Below, piece after piece: positions 32,623 to 41,140 of a DNA stretch of 64,000 nt (positions are counted from its first letter, which is position 1; each line of letters begins with the position of its first letter). A model generated the notes under the pieces. That model saw nothing but the letters and a program-made list of their open reading frames with translations, ran no database searches and was not told the origin of the DNA. Position numbers and translations under genes: made by a program. The stretch lies in contig JAJZIH010000001.1 in the NCBI GenBank assembly GCA_021810635.1, forward strand, positions 1 through 64,000, given 5' to 3'. The DNA comes from Pseudomonadota bacterium. GTDB taxonomy: Bacteria > Pseudomonadota > Gammaproteobacteria > JAKAQQ01.

Positions 32623-32919
32623 CTATTTTACGGGTTCGGGCCGGTGCGCGGGGCCGGACGGGACGGGCCCAGAGCGGAGCAGTGCTCTCTCCACCCGTTC
32701 CCGGTCCCAGCGCCCCTCGACGATGACCCGTCTCCCCCTGAGAAGGACCGGGACCCGAAGTCCGTAACGGCGGATCAGATGCGGTGTACTGTCGACATCG
32801 ACAATTTCGAGCCGGCACCCGACTTCCGCCCCGAAATGCCCCCGGAGGTACTCTTCCAGCCGTTCGCAAGGGGGGCAGTTCCGACGCCGGATGAGCCGCC
32901 AGGGCGGAGTGGACCTCAC
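32623..32919 (-). CDS. Glutaredoxin-like small thiol protein
   Basis: A 98-residue thioredoxin-fold protein of the glutaredoxin-like DUF836 type. The CPPC motif is at residues 15-18 and a cis-Pro region VPVLL follows, with EIVDVD between. It starts at GTG, overlapping the rseB stop (GTGA). A glutaredoxin-like gene between rseB/mucD and lepA is a known arrangement. It probably reduces or senses disulfides in the cytoplasm; the partner is unknown. Confidence 0.75.
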   Translation of the reverse strand: MRSTPPWRLIRRRNCPPCERLEEYLRGHFGAEVGCRLEIVDVDSTPHLIRRYGLRVPVLLRGRRVIVEGRWDRERVERALLRSGPVPSGPAHRPEPVK

Positions 32920-33920
32920 GGAGCGGCCACCGGCCGGATCTGTCCGGCGATGAATTGGACGGTCCGGAGCGGCACCTCGCCGATGACCGTAAACGAAAAT
33001 CCGCCGATGGCCCGGCCGAAAGCCGAAACCGGCCCCATGCGGGCCGGCCCGGAAAGGGTGGGAATGCGCCCGGCGAGCGGGTGGATGAACACGGAAACCG
33101 TCGCGAGCCCGTCACTCAGGAGAATGTGGCGGACCGGCCCCGGAGCCATGGTCGTCGTGTCCTCGATCACCCGGAATCCGGGCGGAACCTTCTGGAACAC
33201 GCACTTCGGGATCTCGGGTCCCAGGGTTTTCGCAAGTGGAATGGGGGGGATCCGTGGCGGTCGGACGTGCCAAGCAGCGGGCGGATACCAGTGAATGGTC
33301 ACAAACATCATTTGCTCGATGACCTGCCCCATCGCATTGAGCAGGTCAGATCGCAACGGAAATCCGTTGTGGGAATCAATCCAGAGCCGATAGCCGTAAC
33401 GGTAGCGGTCACGCGGGCGGACGACGATGATCCGGGCGAGATGGCCGGCCACCCGGCCCAGCCGGGGAATCAGGAGAAAGCGGTATTCGCGGGCCAGATC
33501 GCGGCGGAAATGCCGCCGGAATCCGATCCAGTTCTGCGGCAAACCGGTATAGCTGCCAAGCACGTGCATCATGCGGACCGGATGCCCGTTCAAGAGGAAC
33601 ATGAGACGGTGGCCGTTTTTGAGAAGCTGCCGGGGCGGTCCGTTCAGTGTCCGGATCCGTTCCCAGCCGCCATACCGGGCCACCCCGTGCTCCACTGAAA
33701 TGGACTTGAGCATGCTGTTGTGCTGGAAGACCAGAATCCCCCGGTAGTTGACGGAAAGCAGGACCTGCTGCATGTGCAGGAGGGCCTGTTCCGGCTTGAA
33801 CGGGGGCGGTGGCCGGGCCACGGCGGTGCCCACCGCGAGGAGCCCGAGCCCGAATGCGGTCTTCCACCGGACGCGGGCGGGTACCCTCAAGGGTGTCGGT
33901 GCCGGTGCTGGTAGCGCCAC
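32916..33920 (-). CDS. rseB: Sigma-E regulator RseB (MucB)
   Basis: A 334-residue periplasmic protein that binds RseA and shields it from DegS cleavage until envelope stress. A signal peptide spans about residues 1-36 (basic start, hydrophobic LGLLAVGTAVA). MucB/RseB domains follow: YRGILVFQHNSMLKS in the large domain and PLRSDLLNAMGQVIEQMMF in the linker. The C-terminal domain has PPGFRVI and HILLSDGLATVSVFI. It overlaps the end of rseA by 34 bp. No mucD follows. Confidence 0.9.
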   Translation of the reverse strand: MALPAPAPTPLRVPARVRWKTAFGLGLLAVGTAVARPPPPFKPEQALLHMQQVLLSVNYRGILVFQHNSMLKSISVEHGVARYGGWERIRTLNGPPRQLLKNGHRLMFLLNGHPVRMMHVLGSYTGLPQNWIGFRRHFRRDLAREYRFLLIPRLGRVAGHLARIIVVRPRDRYRYGYRLWIDSHNGFPLRSDLLNAMGQVIEQMMFVTIHWYPPAAWHVRPPRIPPIPLAKTLGPEIPKCVFQKVPPGFRVIEDTTTMAPGPVRHILLSDGLATVSVFIHPLAGRIPTLSGPARMGPVSAFGRAIGGFSFTVIGEVPLRTVQFIAGQIRPVAAP

Positions 33921-34501
33921 CGCTGTCCCCGTCCCGAAACAGCATAGTTATAGGCCGCGATCCGTGGATAGGCCATCGTCGGGGTGGCCGAAAGGGAAGC
34001 GGCATGCAACATCCAGTAGGTGGCCAACTGTCGGCGCAGCGCCCGCGAGGGAACACTCCACGACACGGAGCGGACCCGGCCATAGGGCCCATGTCCCGGG
34101 ATCGTCCGGCGGACCCCCACAAAGGCCGGGAACGGCGGGTGGCCGAGACCGGTCCGCGAAACGTCATCGCGGAGCCCGGCCGCCAGGAGCAAGACGAGGG
34201 ACAGGGCGAGGGCCCCGCGCCAGGACCAGGATCCCCAGGACCGCGCAAAGCGGCCCCGGGGACGTCGGCGTTCCGGGGTCGGAGGGACGGCCGACGCGCC
34301 GACCCACCGCCGGAGCTGCCATTCTTCGCTGTACAGGACTTCCCGGATAAGGCCGTAGCGGGACAGGGCACGGCCGGCCTCTGGATGCTCGCGCACGGCC
34401 TCGACCAGCCGCTCGCAATCGGCCGCCATCAATTCCCCATCCAGGAAAGCGGACAGGGATTCCCCGCACGCCGGTCCCTTTTCCGGTTTCAGTGGTTCCA
34501 T
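33887..34501 (-). CDS. rseA: Anti-sigma-E factor RseA
   Basis: A 204-residue inner-membrane anti-sigma factor. The cytoplasmic N-terminal domain has the family's GESLSAFLDGEL and SRYGLIREVL text that binds sigma-E. One membrane helix lies at about residues 93-111 (ALALSLVLLLAAGL). The periplasmic part is basic and poorly conserved and would bind RseB. I start at ATG 34501, two bp after the rpoE stop; the frame is open a further 96 bp inside rpoE as a shadow. Confidence 0.85.
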   Translation of the reverse strand: MEPLKPEKGPACGESLSAFLDGELMAADCERLVEAVREHPEAGRALSRYGLIREVLYSEEWQLRRWVGASAVPPTPERRRPRGRFARSWGSWSWRGALALSLVLLLAAGLRDDVSRTGLGHPPFPAFVGVRRTIPGHGPYGRVRSVSWSVPSRALRRQLATYWMLHAASLSATPTMAYPRIAAYNYAVSGRGQRWRYQHRHRHP

Positions 34502-34503
34502 AA

Positions 34504-35100
34504 TCAGTTTCCTCCTCCGCCCAGAAGCGGTTCCAAACGGCTGTTGATGGCTTCCCGTGCCCGGAAGATCCGGGATCGGACCGTTCCAATCGGACAATTC
34601 ATGGTCTCGGCAATATCCTCATAGCTGAAACCCTCAACCTCCCGCAGCAGGATGGCCATCCGCAGGTCGGGCGCGAGTTCTTGGATGGCCTGGATGATCA
34701 CTTGGCGCATTTCCTCCGAGATCATCAGGGCTTCGGGAGTCTCAAACGACTGCAGCCCTTCCAGGCTGTTGGCGGCATCGTACTCCTCGTTTTCCACCAG
34801 CGCGGATTCCTGGCGCTTGGCCTCGAGTGCCAGGTGGTTTTTCGACGCATTGATGGCGATCCGGTAAAGCCAGGTATAGAACGCACTATCTCCCCGGAAG
34901 GAGCGGATGGACCGGTAGGCCCGCAGAAAGGTTTCCTGGGTGATGTCGAACGCCAGATGGGCATCGTGCACATATCGGGTAATGAACTTGTAAATCCGGT
35001 ACTGATACTTGCGGACCAGAAGATCAAAGGCCATCCGGTCTCCGGCCTGGACCTTGGCCACCAGTACCTGATCGTTGTCGGTCCTCGGCCCCGGACTCAT
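34504..35100 (-). CDS. rpoE: RNA polymerase sigma-E factor RpoE (AlgU)
   Basis: A 198-residue ECF sigma factor for envelope stress. Region 2 contains KYQYRIYKFI and DITQETFLRAYRSI; region 4 contains LREVEGFSYEDIAETM and GTVRSRIFRAREAI. Start ATG 35100 gives the usual N-terminus (MSPGPRTDNDQVLVAKVQAG); the frame upstream is open but unlike the family. The 268 bp between here and orn (35101-35368) hold no gene and must carry the promoter. A GAAACTT near 35255 on the minus strand resembles a sigma-E -35 box, but a matching -10 was not found. Confidence 0.95.
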   Translation of the reverse strand: MSPGPRTDNDQVLVAKVQAGDRMAFDLLVRKYQYRIYKFITRYVHDAHLAFDITQETFLRAYRSIRSFRGDSAFYTWLYRIAINASKNHLALEAKRQESALVENEEYDAANSLEGLQSFETPEALMISEEMRQVIIQAIQELAPDLRMAILLREVEGFSYEDIAETMNCPIGTVRSRIFRAREAINSRLEPLLGGGGN

Positions 35101-35368
35101 GACCGTATGTCCCTGGCTATGTTGTATGACCACCGGAAAATGAAAGAGTTCAGTTTTCTCTCCGTCTGGCGGATGATCGGCACAGGCGTGACCTAGCCCG
35201 TTCGGCCACGCCCGGCGGGAATCCCGAAGCATCTTCCGTTTCCAGTTTCAAGTTTCATGTGAAAGATCAATCACCTGATTCGAATCCCGCGAGCCGTGGA
35301 GCATGACCACGGAAGGATCGCGGAAACTGTCTCCCATGGATTATACCGGAGCCCGGAGGGTGCCAGCC

Positions 35369-35944
35369 TCAGGATTTCCAGAGGGTTTGCCGGTAGTAGG
35401 ACAGTTCTGCGATCGAATCCAGGACATCGGCCAAGGCCGTGTGCTGGCTTTCCTTGCCGAGCCGTCCAAGTACGTCCGGATTCCAGCGGCGCGCCAACTC
35501 CTTCAGGGTCGAGACATCCAGGTTTCGATAGTGGAAATACGCTTCCAGACGGGGCATCCAACGCGCCAGGAAACGGCGGTCCTGGCAAACGCTATTGCCA
35601 CACATGGGAGACGCCCCTTCCGGAACCTGTCCGGCCAGGAAATCCAGGGTCAGGCGCTCCGCGTCCGCCTCCGTACAGCGGCTTTCGCGGACGCGTGCGG
35701 TCAGGCCCGAGGCCCCGTGATGCTGGCGGCACCAGGGGCCCATCTGCGTCAGCATGACCTCCGGCTGGGCAATGGCCAGAACGGGCCCCTGCGCGACGAT
35801 TTCGAGATCGGGCCCGGTCACGACGGTCGCAATCTCGAGAATGTGGTCCTCGAGGGGATTGAGACCGGTCATCTCGAGATCGATCCAGATGAGACGGAGC
35901 CCGTGCTGGACAGGGGCCGGACTGGTCACGGTGGGCGCTCTCAT
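35369..35944 (-). CDS. orn: Oligoribonuclease
   Basis: A 191-residue DEDDh 3'-5' exoribonuclease that degrades 2-5 nt RNA and pGpG, the cyclic-di-GMP breakdown product. Exo I is [10 protein letters not shown] with D22 and E24, exo II is [12 protein letters not shown], and the end is [18 protein letters not shown] with the catalytic His and Asp. [12 protein letters not shown] is identical to the family consensus. It overlaps the HIT gene by ATGA. The product links to the diguanylate cyclase gene elsewhere in the window only by pathway. Confidence 0.96.
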   Translation of the reverse strand: MRAPTVTSPAPVQHGLRLIWIDLEMTGLNPLEDHILEIATVVTGPDLEIVAQGPVLAIAQPEVMLTQMGPWCRQHHGASGLTARVRESRCTEADAERLTLDFLAGQVPEGASPMCGNSVCQDRRFLARWMPRLEAYFHYRNLDVSTLKELARRWNPDVLGRLGKESQHTALADVLDSIAELSYYRQTLWKS

Positions 35945-36285
35945 CCCGGCGGCCAGAGCAGGGCGCGTCCGGCCAACAGGTGGAGGTGTAGGTGAGCCAC
36001 GGTCTGACCGCCTTCTGCGCCCGTATTGATCACCACACGATAGCCGGCCCCCGCAAAGCCGCAGGAAGCCGCCAGGTCACGGGCCCGGAGCAACCACCGC
36101 CCGGCGACATCGGGGTCCACACCGGTCCATTCCGCGAACGAAGCCACGTGCCGTTTAGGAATGACGAGCAGGTGCACGGGAGCCACCGGGTGGGCATCGT
36201 GAAACGCGATGAAATCCCCGTCCTCGTCCACTATTTTCGCATTGAGGTCATGTTGGGCAATCCGGCAGAACACGCATTCGGTCAT
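35941..36285 (-). CDS. HIT-family nucleotide-binding hydrolase (HinT-like)
   Basis: A 114-residue histidine-triad protein. CVFCRIA at the N-terminus and HLHLHLL (H98, H100, H102) define the HinT branch, which hydrolyses adenosine phosphoramidates. Length is normal. It lies 36 bp after recR and couples to orn. Confidence 0.92.
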   Translation of the reverse strand: MTECVFCRIAQHDLNAKIVDEDGDFIAFHDAHPVAPVHLLVIPKRHVASFAEWTGVDPDVAGRWLLRARDLAASCGFAGAGYRVVINTGAEGGQTVAHLHLHLLAGRALLWPPG

Positions 36286-36321
36286 GGCGGAAAATCCTCC
36301 CGGCGGGTGGTGGGGGGCGAT

Positions 36322-36924
36322 TCATTCATAGTTCCGCCGTCCCTGGATGGCCTGAACGAGGGTATGGCCGTCCAGATACTCAAGCTCGCCACCCATGGGG
36401 ATCCCCTGGGCGATCCGGGTCGAGGGGATGGACCGGCTATGGCACAGATTGGCAATGAAGTGGGCCGTGGCCTCTCCTTCCACGGTTGCATTGGTCGCGA
36501 GGATGACCTCGCGGACAAGTCCCGAGCCCAGCCGCTCGACCAGAAGGTCAAGGCCGATGTCTTCCGGACCCACCCGATCCAGGGGCGACAGGTGTCCATA
36601 AAGCACAAAATAGGTGCCACGGTAACTGGCCGTGTTCTCGAGCGCAATCACATCCGCGGGAGTCTCCACCACGCAGACCTGGCTCGGGTCACGCAACTCC
36701 GAACGACAGATCGCACAAAGCGCGTCCTCGGTATACATCCGGCACGACTGGCACAATCGCAACCGGTCAACCGCTTCGCCGAGAGCCCGGGCCAGGCGCC
36801 GGGCGCGCTCGCCCTGATCGTTGATCAGGGCCAGGGTCAGCCGCTGTGCCGTCCGTGGACCCACGCCCGGCAACTGCCTCAAGGCGTCGGTCAGATGCTC
36901 GAGCGGAGGCGGCATCACTTTCAT
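36322..36924 (-). CDS. recR: Recombination protein RecR
   Basis: A 200-residue recombination mediator. An N-terminal helix-hairpin-helix (LPGVGPRTAQRL), a C4 zinc finger (CQSC and CAIC), and a Toprim domain (VCVVETPADVIALE) are in the normal order, ending in the Walker-like GGELEYLD stretch. It lies 39 bp after dnaX. In most proteobacteria a ybaB gene sits between the two; here there is no room for it. Confidence 0.95.
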   Translation of the reverse strand: MKVMPPPLEHLTDALRQLPGVGPRTAQRLTLALINDQGERARRLARALGEAVDRLRLCQSCRMYTEDALCAICRSELRDPSQVCVVETPADVIALENTASYRGTYFVLYGHLSPLDRVGPEDIGLDLLVERLGSGLVREVILATNATVEGEATAHFIANLCHSRSIPSTRIAQGIPMGGELEYLDGHTLVQAIQGRRNYE

Positions 36925-36963
36925 GGCATGGACCGGAGCGGGACGGGAAGGTGGGATTCGGTC

Positions 36964-38595
36964 CTATTCATGGTCGCCCTCCGGATCCGGCTCCCTGGAG
37001 ACGATCGAATTGGGCTGGATCTCGAAACCCAGTGCGAGAAGCTTCTGCACGTCGGGATCCTGCTCCAGGGTCAGTCGAGCCTGCTGAAGCTTCCCTTCCC
37101 GGACCTGTTCCAGATGATGGGCGGGAGTCGGGCCTTCCACGCCGCCGGTCTCGAAAACCACTTCCACCCGGTCTCCTTCGGCTTCCCGCAGTGCAGCTTC
37201 GATCCGGCCCTTGAGCTGTTCCGTGAGCAGGACCCCCACTCCCTCCGCGAGGCCCAGCACGAGACGCCGATCCGCAAATTGCCGGCAGACCGAATGGTTG
37301 AGGATCTGGCGGGCGGCGCCGCCGAGCGCCAGACGGGAAACGTAGACGGGCCAGTTTTCCGGCGCGAGGGGGGGGGCGGCGACGGACGGGACCGAAGCGG
37401 TGGAAATCGGGGGGGCATCCGGGGCGGGGAGCCGGTCTCCGGCTGGGGCACTCCCGGCCGCCAGGCCGCGCTCAGGCACCGCCGGCCGGAAGCTCAGCAG
37501 GCGGATGCAGGTCATGTCGAACGTCACCCTGGGATTTTCGACCTGCCGGATCTCCTCCAGTCCGCGGCGGACGATCTCGTAGTCCAGTTGGAGATCGAGC
37601 GGGTCGACGCGTTTCAGTAGATCCTCCCAGCGCGCCACCTCCTCCGCACGGACCGGGAGGGGGGACCCCCATTCGAGCCGGGCCGCCAATTCGACAAAAC
37701 GGCGGGCCATGGATTCGAGAATGCCCGCATAGTCGGGCTCAAGGGCGTGCAGGCTTTCGAGCAGGCTTCCCAGACGGGCCGGATCCCGCTCCAGCACCGC
37801 CCGGAGCAGTGCGTCGAGCTGCTCATGACCGAGGGTTCCCAGGATTTCCACCACATCGGATTCCCGGATCTGCCCTCCCCCATAGGACACGGCGAGATCC
37901 ATGAGACTGAGTGCATCCCGGACGCTGCCCTCGGCGGCTCCGGCCAGAAGACCAAGCGCCATCGGATCGGTTTCGAACCCCTCCGCCGCGGAGACCTCGG
38001 CCAGGTGCCCGGCGATCCGTTCTGCCGGCACATGCCGCAGGGCGAAACGCAGGGCACGCGACTGGATCGTCGGCGGCACCTTCTCCGGTTCCGTCGTGGC
38101 CAGAAGGAAATAAACATGGGGCGGAGGCTCTTCCAGTGTTTTCAGAAGGGCATTGAAGGAATGAGCCGACAGCATGTGCACTTCATCAATCAGGTAGACC
38201 CGGAAACGGCCCCGGGTCGGCAGGTAGGGAACGTTCGCCAGGAGTTCACGGGTTTCCTCGACCCGGGTCCGTGAAGCGGCGTCGATTTCCAGAAAATCGG
38301 GGAAGGAGCCGTCGTCGATCTCCCGGCAGTGGGCACAGTTTCCGCAGGGATCCGGACCGACTCCCTGCTCGCAGTTGAGCGCCTTGGCCACGAGGCGGCC
38401 GAGAGTCGTCTTGCCGACCCCGCGGGTTCCCGAGAACAGCAAAACCGGGTGCAGCTGGTTTTTCCGTAAAGCGTTCTGCAGGGCGCGCACCACGGGTTCC
38501 TGGCCGATCAGCGCCGCGAAGGAACGGGGCCTCCACTTGCGGGCCAGTGGCTGGTGGACCGGAACGGCAGATGGCGGAGGGTCGGCCGGGCTCAC
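36964..38595 (-). CDS. dnaX: DNA polymerase III subunit gamma/tau
   Basis: A 543-residue clamp-loader ATPase. Walker A is GTRGVGKT (56-63), zinc ligands are C75, C84, C87 and C90, and Walker B lies in [10 protein letters not shown] with the SRC-like motif IQSRALRF. Domain III and a Pro/Ala-rich linker lead to a tau C-terminal domain (residues about 400-543) that contacts polymerase alpha. I choose GTG 38595 because AGGAGG lies just upstream; the open frame extends 42 bp further toward tRNA-Ser. No obvious slippery A-run for making gamma by frameshift was noticed. Confidence 0.94.
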   Translation of the reverse strand: MSPADPPPSAVPVHQPLARKWRPRSFAALIGQEPVVRALQNALRKNQLHPVLLFSGTRGVGKTTLGRLVAKALNCEQGVGPDPCGNCAHCREIDDGSFPDFLEIDAASRTRVEETRELLANVPYLPTRGRFRVYLIDEVHMLSAHSFNALLKTLEEPPPHVYFLLATTEPEKVPPTIQSRALRFALRHVPAERIAGHLAEVSAAEGFETDPMALGLLAGAAEGSVRDALSLMDLAVSYGGGQIRESDVVEILGTLGHEQLDALLRAVLERDPARLGSLLESLHALEPDYAGILESMARRFVELAARLEWGSPLPVRAEEVARWEDLLKRVDPLDLQLDYEIVRRGLEEIRQVENPRVTFDMTCIRLLSFRPAVPERGLAAGSAPAGDRLPAPDAPPISTASVPSVAAPPLAPENWPVYVSRLALGGAARQILNHSVCRQFADRRLVLGLAEGVGVLLTEQLKGRIEAALREAEGDRVEVVFETGGVEGPTPAHHLEQVREGKLQQARLTLEQDPDVQKLLALGFEIQPNSIVSREPDPEGDHE

Positions 38596-38641
38596 GTTCC
38601 CTCCTCGCGGGCGCGGCGGGGCTCGGGGCGACCGCACATCG

Positions 38642-38731
38642 TGGCGGAGAGGGTGGGATTCGAACCCACGATACGGTGACCCGTATACACACTTTCCAGG
38701 CGTGCTCCTTCGACCGCTCGGACACCTCTCC
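38642..38731 (-). tRNA. tRNA-Ser (anticodon GGA)
   Basis: Read on the minus strand: GGAGAGGTGTCCGAGCGG starts the gene and CCTCTCCG-CCA ends it, with full 7-bp acceptor pairing. The anticodon stem CACGC/GTGTG encloses CTGGAAA, giving GGA (reads UCC, Ser). The long variable arm (TACGGGTCACCGTA) is as expected of class II tRNAs. The CCA is encoded. It lies 46 bp upstream of dnaX on the same strand, so they may be co-transcribed. Confidence 0.95.
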
Positions 38732-38853
38732 GCGCAAACCTCATGGGGGAACCGCTCCGCTCCATCGCACCGCCCCCCGCTCCCTCCGGGGCCCCATCGC
38801 CGCCGGACCCAGGATTCACGATCCGGGCTCCACCGTCACGACGCCGCCGTCAC

Positions 38854-39114
38854 TCAGCCGGATCCCGATCCCGCAGGGTGGACCAGTCCCGGAGGCACGA
38901 TCGGACACTCCCCGCCAGACAGGGGGCTCCGGGCCTTAATCGGGGGGATGTGGTAGCGGCCGGACGGGCGTAGGGAGACTCCGCCCGCCCGGAGCTCCAG
39001 CGCCGGCGGAATCGGTGCCGGGCGGCGGGGAACCGGACACAACGCCCCCGCGCAACCCGCGAGGCCCGCCAGGCAAATCAAAACGGAAAGAGTCTTCAAG
39101 ACACGATCAGCCAA
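38854..39114 (-). CDS. Small putative lipoprotein downstream of dapA
   Basis: An 86-residue protein with a basic start, hydrophobic stretch and lipobox LAGC with Cys21, so probably a lipoprotein. The rest is Pro/Gly-rich, with no recognised domain. It starts 3 bp after dapA, the position held by bamC (nlpB) in many gammaproteobacteria. It is far shorter than BamC (about 340 residues), so it may be a degenerate or replaced gene, or an unrelated lipoprotein. Confidence 0.55.
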   Translation of the reverse strand: MADRVLKTLSVLICLAGLAGCAGALCPVPRRPAPIPPALELRAGGVSLRPSGRYHIPPIKARSPLSGGECPIVPPGLVHPAGSGSG

Positions 39115-39117
39115 AGG

Positions 39118-40017
39118 TCATCTCCCAGCGCTGGGTCTGGCGCGGCCGATGGCAAGCCGTTCCAGAACGGTACGGACAGTTCCCCGGTTCCGCTCGGCCA
39201 GGGGCACCAGCGGCAACCGGATACCACCGGGCATCCACCCCATCTCCTCAAGGACCCATTTGACCGGGACCGGGCTGGATTCGATGAACAACACCTCGTG
39301 CAGGGGCGCCAGCGATTCCTGAACCGCCCGAGCGGCGGGCCATTCGCCCCGGAGCGCATGGCCAACCCACTGCGCCATCCGGTCCGGCACCACGTTTGCG
39401 GTGACCGAGATCACCCCGTGCCCGCCTGCCTCGATGAAATCGAGCGCCGTCCCGTCGTCACCACTCCAGTAACCGAAATCAGGCCGGCACACGTCACGGA
39501 GCGCCCGCAGGCGCTCGCTTCCCGGTGTCGCTTCCTTGATCCCGACGATGCCGGGAACCCGGCTCAGCCGGGCGACCGTCTCGGGGAGGAGGTCACAGGC
39601 GGTCCGACTGGGCACATTGTACAGGATGATCGGGGTGGAGACCGACCGGGCCACCCGTTCGAAGTGGCGGAACAGGCCTTCGGGACCGGGCTTGTTATAG
39701 TAGGGGGTCACCAGCAGGCAGGCGTCGACCCCGAGTTCCGCCATGCGGCGGGTGAGCTCCAGGGTTTCGTCCGTGGCCTGCGTGCCGCTGCCGGCAATCA
39801 CCGGAATCCGGCCCCGCACCCGCCCCAGCACCGCCGTGGCCAAGGCGACCTTCTCGACCGGCCGGAGCGTCGCGCTTTCTCCCGTGGTCCCGCCGATCAC
39901 AAGCCCCTGCGTGCCGGATTCAAGATGCCATTCAATCAGGTGGTCAAGGCTTGTATAATCAATCTGGCCGTCTTGGGCCATGGGGGTAACTAACGCCACC
40001 AAACTACCCTGAAACAT
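39118..40017 (-). CDS. dapA: 4-Hydroxy-tetrahydrodipicolinate synthase
   Basis: A 299-residue TIM-barrel aldolase that condenses pyruvate with aspartate semialdehyde in lysine and diaminopimelate synthesis. Schiff-base Lys161 is in GIVGIKEATP, Tyr133 in LYNVPSRT, and GGTTGESATL is the carboxylate-binding motif at 42-51. Length is normal. It is divergent from gcvR across 108 bp, in which an A/T-rich patch near 40045-40065 could hold promoters for both directions. Confidence 0.95.
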   Translation of the reverse strand: MFQGSLVALVTPMAQDGQIDYTSLDHLIEWHLESGTQGLVIGGTTGESATLRPVEKVALATAVLGRVRGRIPVIAGSGTQATDETLELTRRMAELGVDACLLVTPYYNKPGPEGLFRHFERVARSVSTPIILYNVPSRTACDLLPETVARLSRVPGIVGIKEATPGSERLRALRDVCRPDFGYWSGDDGTALDFIEAGGHGVISVTANVVPDRMAQWVGHALRGEWPAARAVQESLAPLHEVLFIESSPVPVKWVLEEMGWMPGGIRLPLVPLAERNRGTVRTVLERLAIGRARPSAGR

Positions 40018-40125
40018 GGCTCACACACGCGGAGGGAGCAACCCGTTGAACTATCTTAATCGCTTACGGAGAGACCACTCAAGTCCCACGGCGTCCCCCC
40101 CGCACGGGACGGACCGCCGGCCTTC

Positions 40126-40656
40126 ATGAAGCAGGTGCTGGTCCTGAGCGCCATGGGCCCGAACCAGCCGGCCCTCCTCCCGGATCTTACCCGCTATATT
40201 CTCGAATGCGGCTGCAACATCGCGGAAAGCCGGATGTCGGTTTTGGGCACGGAGTTCACCTGTTTTCTCTTGATTTCCGGAGCGTGGGATGCGATCGCCC
40301 GGCTAGAGAGCGGCAGCAAGAAGATCGAGCGCAAGCTCCAGGTGGCCCTCAGCCTACAGCGCACGGCCGAACGGTCGCTCGTCCGGGAGATGACCCCCTA
40401 CGCCGTGGATGTGGTCTCCCTGGACCAGGAAGGCACCCTGTTCAACCTGACGACTTTTTTCACCGAACGGGAGATCACCATCTGCGAACTGAGTTCGCGA
40501 ACCTACGTGGCCAGTTACACCGGCGCCACCATGATGGCCTTCCAGATGACGATCCTCGTGCCGGGTGCGCTGCCCATTGCCCACCTGCGGGAGGAGTTCA
40601 CCGACTTCTGCGACAAGCTCAACCTCGACGCCATTCTGGAACCCGTGAAATCCTGA
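40126..40656 (+). CDS. gcvR: GcvR-like double ACT-domain regulator
   Basis: A 176-residue protein with two ACT domains (about 1-75 and 88-170). The first reads VLVLSAMGPNQPALLPDLTR, close to GcvR, the glycine-cleavage repressor partner of GcvA in E. coli. There is no DNA-binding domain. The gcvR-bcp pair divergent from dapA is a conserved gammaproteobacterial arrangement, which supports the name. It ends 8 bp before bcp. Confidence 0.83.
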   Translation: MKQVLVLSAMGPNQPALLPDLTRYILECGCNIAESRMSVLGTEFTCFLLISGAWDAIARLESGSKKIERKLQVALSLQRTAERSLVREMTPYAVDVVSLDQEGTLFNLTTFFTEREITICELSSRTYVASYTGATMMAFQMTILVPGALPIAHLREEFTDFCDKLNLDAILEPVKS

Positions 40657-40664
40657 GGTGCCCC

Positions 40665-41135
40665 ATGCCGGACCCGCAACGGATCCCCACCTTCGATCTG
40701 CCCGCCCATCCGGGCGGCCGGCTTCATTCCCGCGATCTCCACGGCCGGCTGACCGTGCTCTATTTCTACCCCAAGGACAACACCTCCGGGTGCACGGTGG
40801 AAGCCGTCGAGTTCACGGCGCTCTACCCCCGGTTCCGTCAGCTCGGCGCCGAAATCGTGGGGATCTCGCGGGATCCGCTCCGGTCCCACGAGAAATTTTC
40901 CAACCGGTTGGCGATCCCCTTTCCGTTGGTGGCCGACACGGAATCCGAGCTCTGCCGGGCCTGTGACGTGATCCGCGAAAAATCGCTCTATGGACGGAAA
41001 TACCTGGGCATCGACCGCAGCACGTTTTTCTTCGATGCCGAAGGCCAGCTCCGTGCCGTCTGGCGCGCCGTCAAACCCCGGGGACATGCGCAGGCCGTGC
41101 TCGACCGGGTGGCGGAGGCCACCCCGGCGTCCTGA
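40665..41135 (+). CDS. bcp: Thiol peroxidase of the Bcp/PrxQ family
   Basis: A 156-residue peroxiredoxin that reduces hydroperoxides with thioredoxin. Peroxidatic Cys43 lies in DNTSGCTVEA, with the family's YFYPKD just before. Possible resolving cysteines are in LCRACDV further on. Active-site Arg is likely in the RSTFFF segment. ATG 40665 is used; the frame upstream is a shadow of gcvR. It is followed 5 bp later by the PhoH-type gene. Confidence 0.92.
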   Translation: MPDPQRIPTFDLPAHPGGRLHSRDLHGRLTVLYFYPKDNTSGCTVEAVEFTALYPRFRQLGAEIVGISRDPLRSHEKFSNRLAIPFPLVADTESELCRACDVIREKSLYGRKYLGIDRSTFFFDAEGQLRAVWRAVKPRGHAQAVLDRVAEATPAS

Positions 41136-41140
41136 CCCCC

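Noticed and set aside
35101-35300. Autoregulatory sigma-E promoter for rpoE
   Set aside because: GAAACTT resembles the -35 but no TCTGA/TCTAA-like -10 is found at the right distance.
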